Shown: positions 62,572 to 64,000 of the stretch, in pieces | How the letters are laid out: each line of letters opens with the position of its first letter | How positions within the stretch are numbered: position 1 is the first letter of the stretch | DNA from: Nonomuraea candida | Lineage (GTDB): Bacteria > Actinomycetota > Actinomycetes > Streptosporangiales > Streptosporangiaceae | Direction of reading: 5' to 3' | DNA length: 64,000 bases | Assembly: GCF_000725485.1 (NCBI RefSeq) | Contig: NZ_KL647031.1 | Location: forward strand, 698,171 to 762,170 | Position numbers and translations under genes: made by a program | Notes under the pieces: model-generated | Seen by the model: the letters and a program-made list of their open reading frames with translations, nothing else | The model's database searches: none | What the model was told of the DNA's origin: nothing

Positions 62572-64000
62572 TCAGGACGGGTCCATCCAGTGCTGGATGC
62601 GTTCGATGAGGTGGTCGGCGTCCACCGGCTTGGTGACGTAGTCGCTGGCCCCGGCCGCCAGGCTCTTCTCCTGGTCGCCCGGCATCGCCTTGGCGGTGAC
62701 CGCGATGATCGGCAGGTCCGCGTACCGGGGCATGGACCTGATCGTCTCCGTGGCGGTGTAGCCGTCCATCTCCGGCATCATGACGTCCATCAGGATCAGG
62801 TCGGTCTCCTCGTGGGCCGTCAGCGTGTCGATGCCCTTGCGGCCGTTCTCGGCGTGCAGGACGCGGATGCCGTGGATCTCCAGCATGCTCGTCAGCGCGT
62901 ACAAGTTGCGGGCGTCGTCGTCCACCACCAGGACGGTCCGGCCGGCCAGGGTGTTGTCGATCTCCCGGCCCTCCGCCGCGCCCATGGTGTCGGTCCTGAC
63001 GAGCGGCAGCACGTCGCCGGGCTGGTCGGCGGTCAGGTGCAGCGCGATGCGCTCGCGCAGCTCGTCGAGGCTCGACAGCAGTTCGAGGGGCTGGTGCGCC
63101 AGGCGCACCTCCTGCTGGGCGTGGGTGCGCCAGTTGTTGTAGGCCAGCACGGGCACTCCGTGCAGGCGGGGTTCGTCGTTCATGGCCGCCAGCAGCCGAT
63201 ATGCCGACATGTCGGGCATGTTGAGGTCGAGCACGATGCAGTGGCAGGGCTGCCCCGACAACATCACGGCCGCTTCGTCGGCTCCGGCCGCCGTGACCAC
63301 CTCCATGGTCCCCTCCCGGTCGCGCGCGCTGGCCAGATCGCCCACGACGCTGTCGGAGACCAGCGACAGCAGCCCGTTCCTGCGCTCCTCGATCACCAGC
63401 AGCCGCCGCCGCGCGGCCGGGGGCGTGACCGCCGCCTGCGCGGGCTCGCCGCCCTCCGCCGGCATCGCCTCGAACCCGGGCCGCGCCACCGGCAGGTACA
63501 GGGTGAACACGCTGCCCTGCCCCGGCGTGCTCTGCACGGTGATGGCGCCGCCCAGCAGGTAGGCGATCTCGCGGCTGATCGACAGGCCGAGGCCGGTGCC
63601 GCCGTACTTGCGGCTGGTGGTGCCGTCGGCCTGCTGGAACGCCCCGAAGATCGCGCGGCCGGCTCGATGCGCAGCTCCACGCTGCCCGTCTCGGTGAACT
63701 TGACGGCGTTGGAGAGCAGGTTGCGCAGCACCTGGCGCAGCCGGGAGTCGTCGCAGCACCTGGCGCAGCCGGGAGTCGTCGGTGAGCAGCTCGGACGGCA
63801 CGCCCGGCGCGGTGGTGACGCGGAAGTCGAGCTTCTTCTGCCCGGTCATGGGCCGGAACGTGGCCTCCACGTAGTCGAGCAGCCGTGGCAACTGCACCCA
63901 CTCGGGGTTGATGTCCATCTTGCCCGCCTCGACCTTGGACAGGTCGAGGATGTCGTTGATGAGCTGCAGCAGGTCGGAGCCGGCCGAGTGGATGATGCCG
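62572..64000 (-). pseudogene. Hybrid histidine kinase, C-terminal part, with scrambled ATPase region
   Basis: The frame enters from beyond the window with the end of HisKA (LLQLINDILDLSKVEAGKMD), then RLRQVL of the N-box. Here a 28-base tandem duplication shifts the frame: the expected NLLSNAVKFTETGSVELRIE is encoded only in the next frame. The frame returns at IFGAFQQADGTTSRKYGG and the intact G2 box GGTGLGLSI, but the D-box (DTGIGI) is missing. Two receiver domains follow; the last has phospho-acceptor Asp in LILMDVMMPEMDG and Lys in YVTKPVD. The reading frame has no stop, yet the kinase core should be dead. It may be a real decayed kinase or an assembly fault. Confidence 0.75.
63725..63780. 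repeat. 28-base frame-shifting tandem duplication
   Basis: Two exact 28-base copies (63725-63752, 63753-63780) encode the DDSRLRQVL region of the kinase N-box. As 28 is not a multiple of three, the duplication moves translation out of the N-box frame. Confidence 0.92.

Overview
The window is about 64 kb of very GC-rich DNA with dense genes, heavy G/C use at third codon positions, frequent GTG starts and ATGA-type overlaps. This, together with two IdeR/DmdR-type iron boxes, a RamB-type regulator facing isocitrate lyase, a GpgS-like glycosyltransferase, an F420-type luciferase-like oxidoreductase, an LCP cell-wall ligase and several PP2C/ANTAR sensor proteins, points to a filamentous actinobacterium. 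A Streptosporangiaceae/Nonomuraea-like chromosome is my best guess, but I cannot place it further without a search. I see no rRNA, tRNA, CRISPR array, insertion sequence or phage module; the region reads as ordinary chromosome.

Layout. 1-5.2 kb: an Entner-Doudoroff/pentose-phosphate entry block (zwf-edd with glk next on the same strand) facing a divergent ROK repressor. 5.3-13.5 kb: an ABC-F protein and a TetR regulator, a truncated multicopper-oxidase chimera, a DUF2470 heme/flavin-type protein sharing an iron box with a ribosomal S4 gene, a voltage-gated cation channel, and a TetR-controlled DrrAB-type exporter. 13.5-23.5 kb: a subtilase, a membrane-embedded spermidine-synthase-like protein, a lipase-like protein without its serine, an LCP protein, a zinc metallopeptidase and a LysR regulator. 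23.5-30 kb: a two-component system, an AraC regulator and a LolA-like/ABC operon; the two-component and LolA-like operons share an operator-like element. 30-37.9 kb: YcnI copper protein, a three-gene ABC exporter whose first gene lacks a normal start codon, an esterase, an iron-regulated siderophore-interacting protein and aceA. 38-48.8 kb: ramB-like regulator, nhaA, LLM oxidoreductase, aldo/keto reductase with TetR, gpgS-like gene, MFS/TetR pair and an acyl-CoA dehydrogenase. 48.9-54 kb: two unannotated small peptides, a PP2C phosphatase, and a three-gene operon of a membrane protein plus two secreted metal-domain proteins. 54-64 kb: TauE/SafE with Rrf2, a GH10 xylanase, DUF418 protein, aldo/keto reductase, a 849-residue ANTAR-GAF-PAS-PP2C protein and the C-terminal part of a hybrid histidine kinase whose ATPase region is scrambled by compensating indels.

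Themes. Carbon control: a 19-base element between zwf and its ROK regulator recurs (16/19) between aceA and ramB, hinting that sugar catabolism and the glyoxylate shunt answer to one regulator. Iron: two strong IdeR-type boxes. Genome dynamics: short tandem duplications are unusually common. Inside genes they keep frame (zwf, channel, nhaA, TetR, PP2C protein); at gene ends they copy the stop codon (three cases); in the hybrid kinase a 28-base duplication breaks frame and a neighbouring deletion restores it. The most novel-looking items are the 40-residue Arg/Trp/Tyr-rich peptide gene at 49.0-49.1 kb, the iron-box S4 gene, the chimeric oxidase, the serine-less lipase fold and the shared operators.
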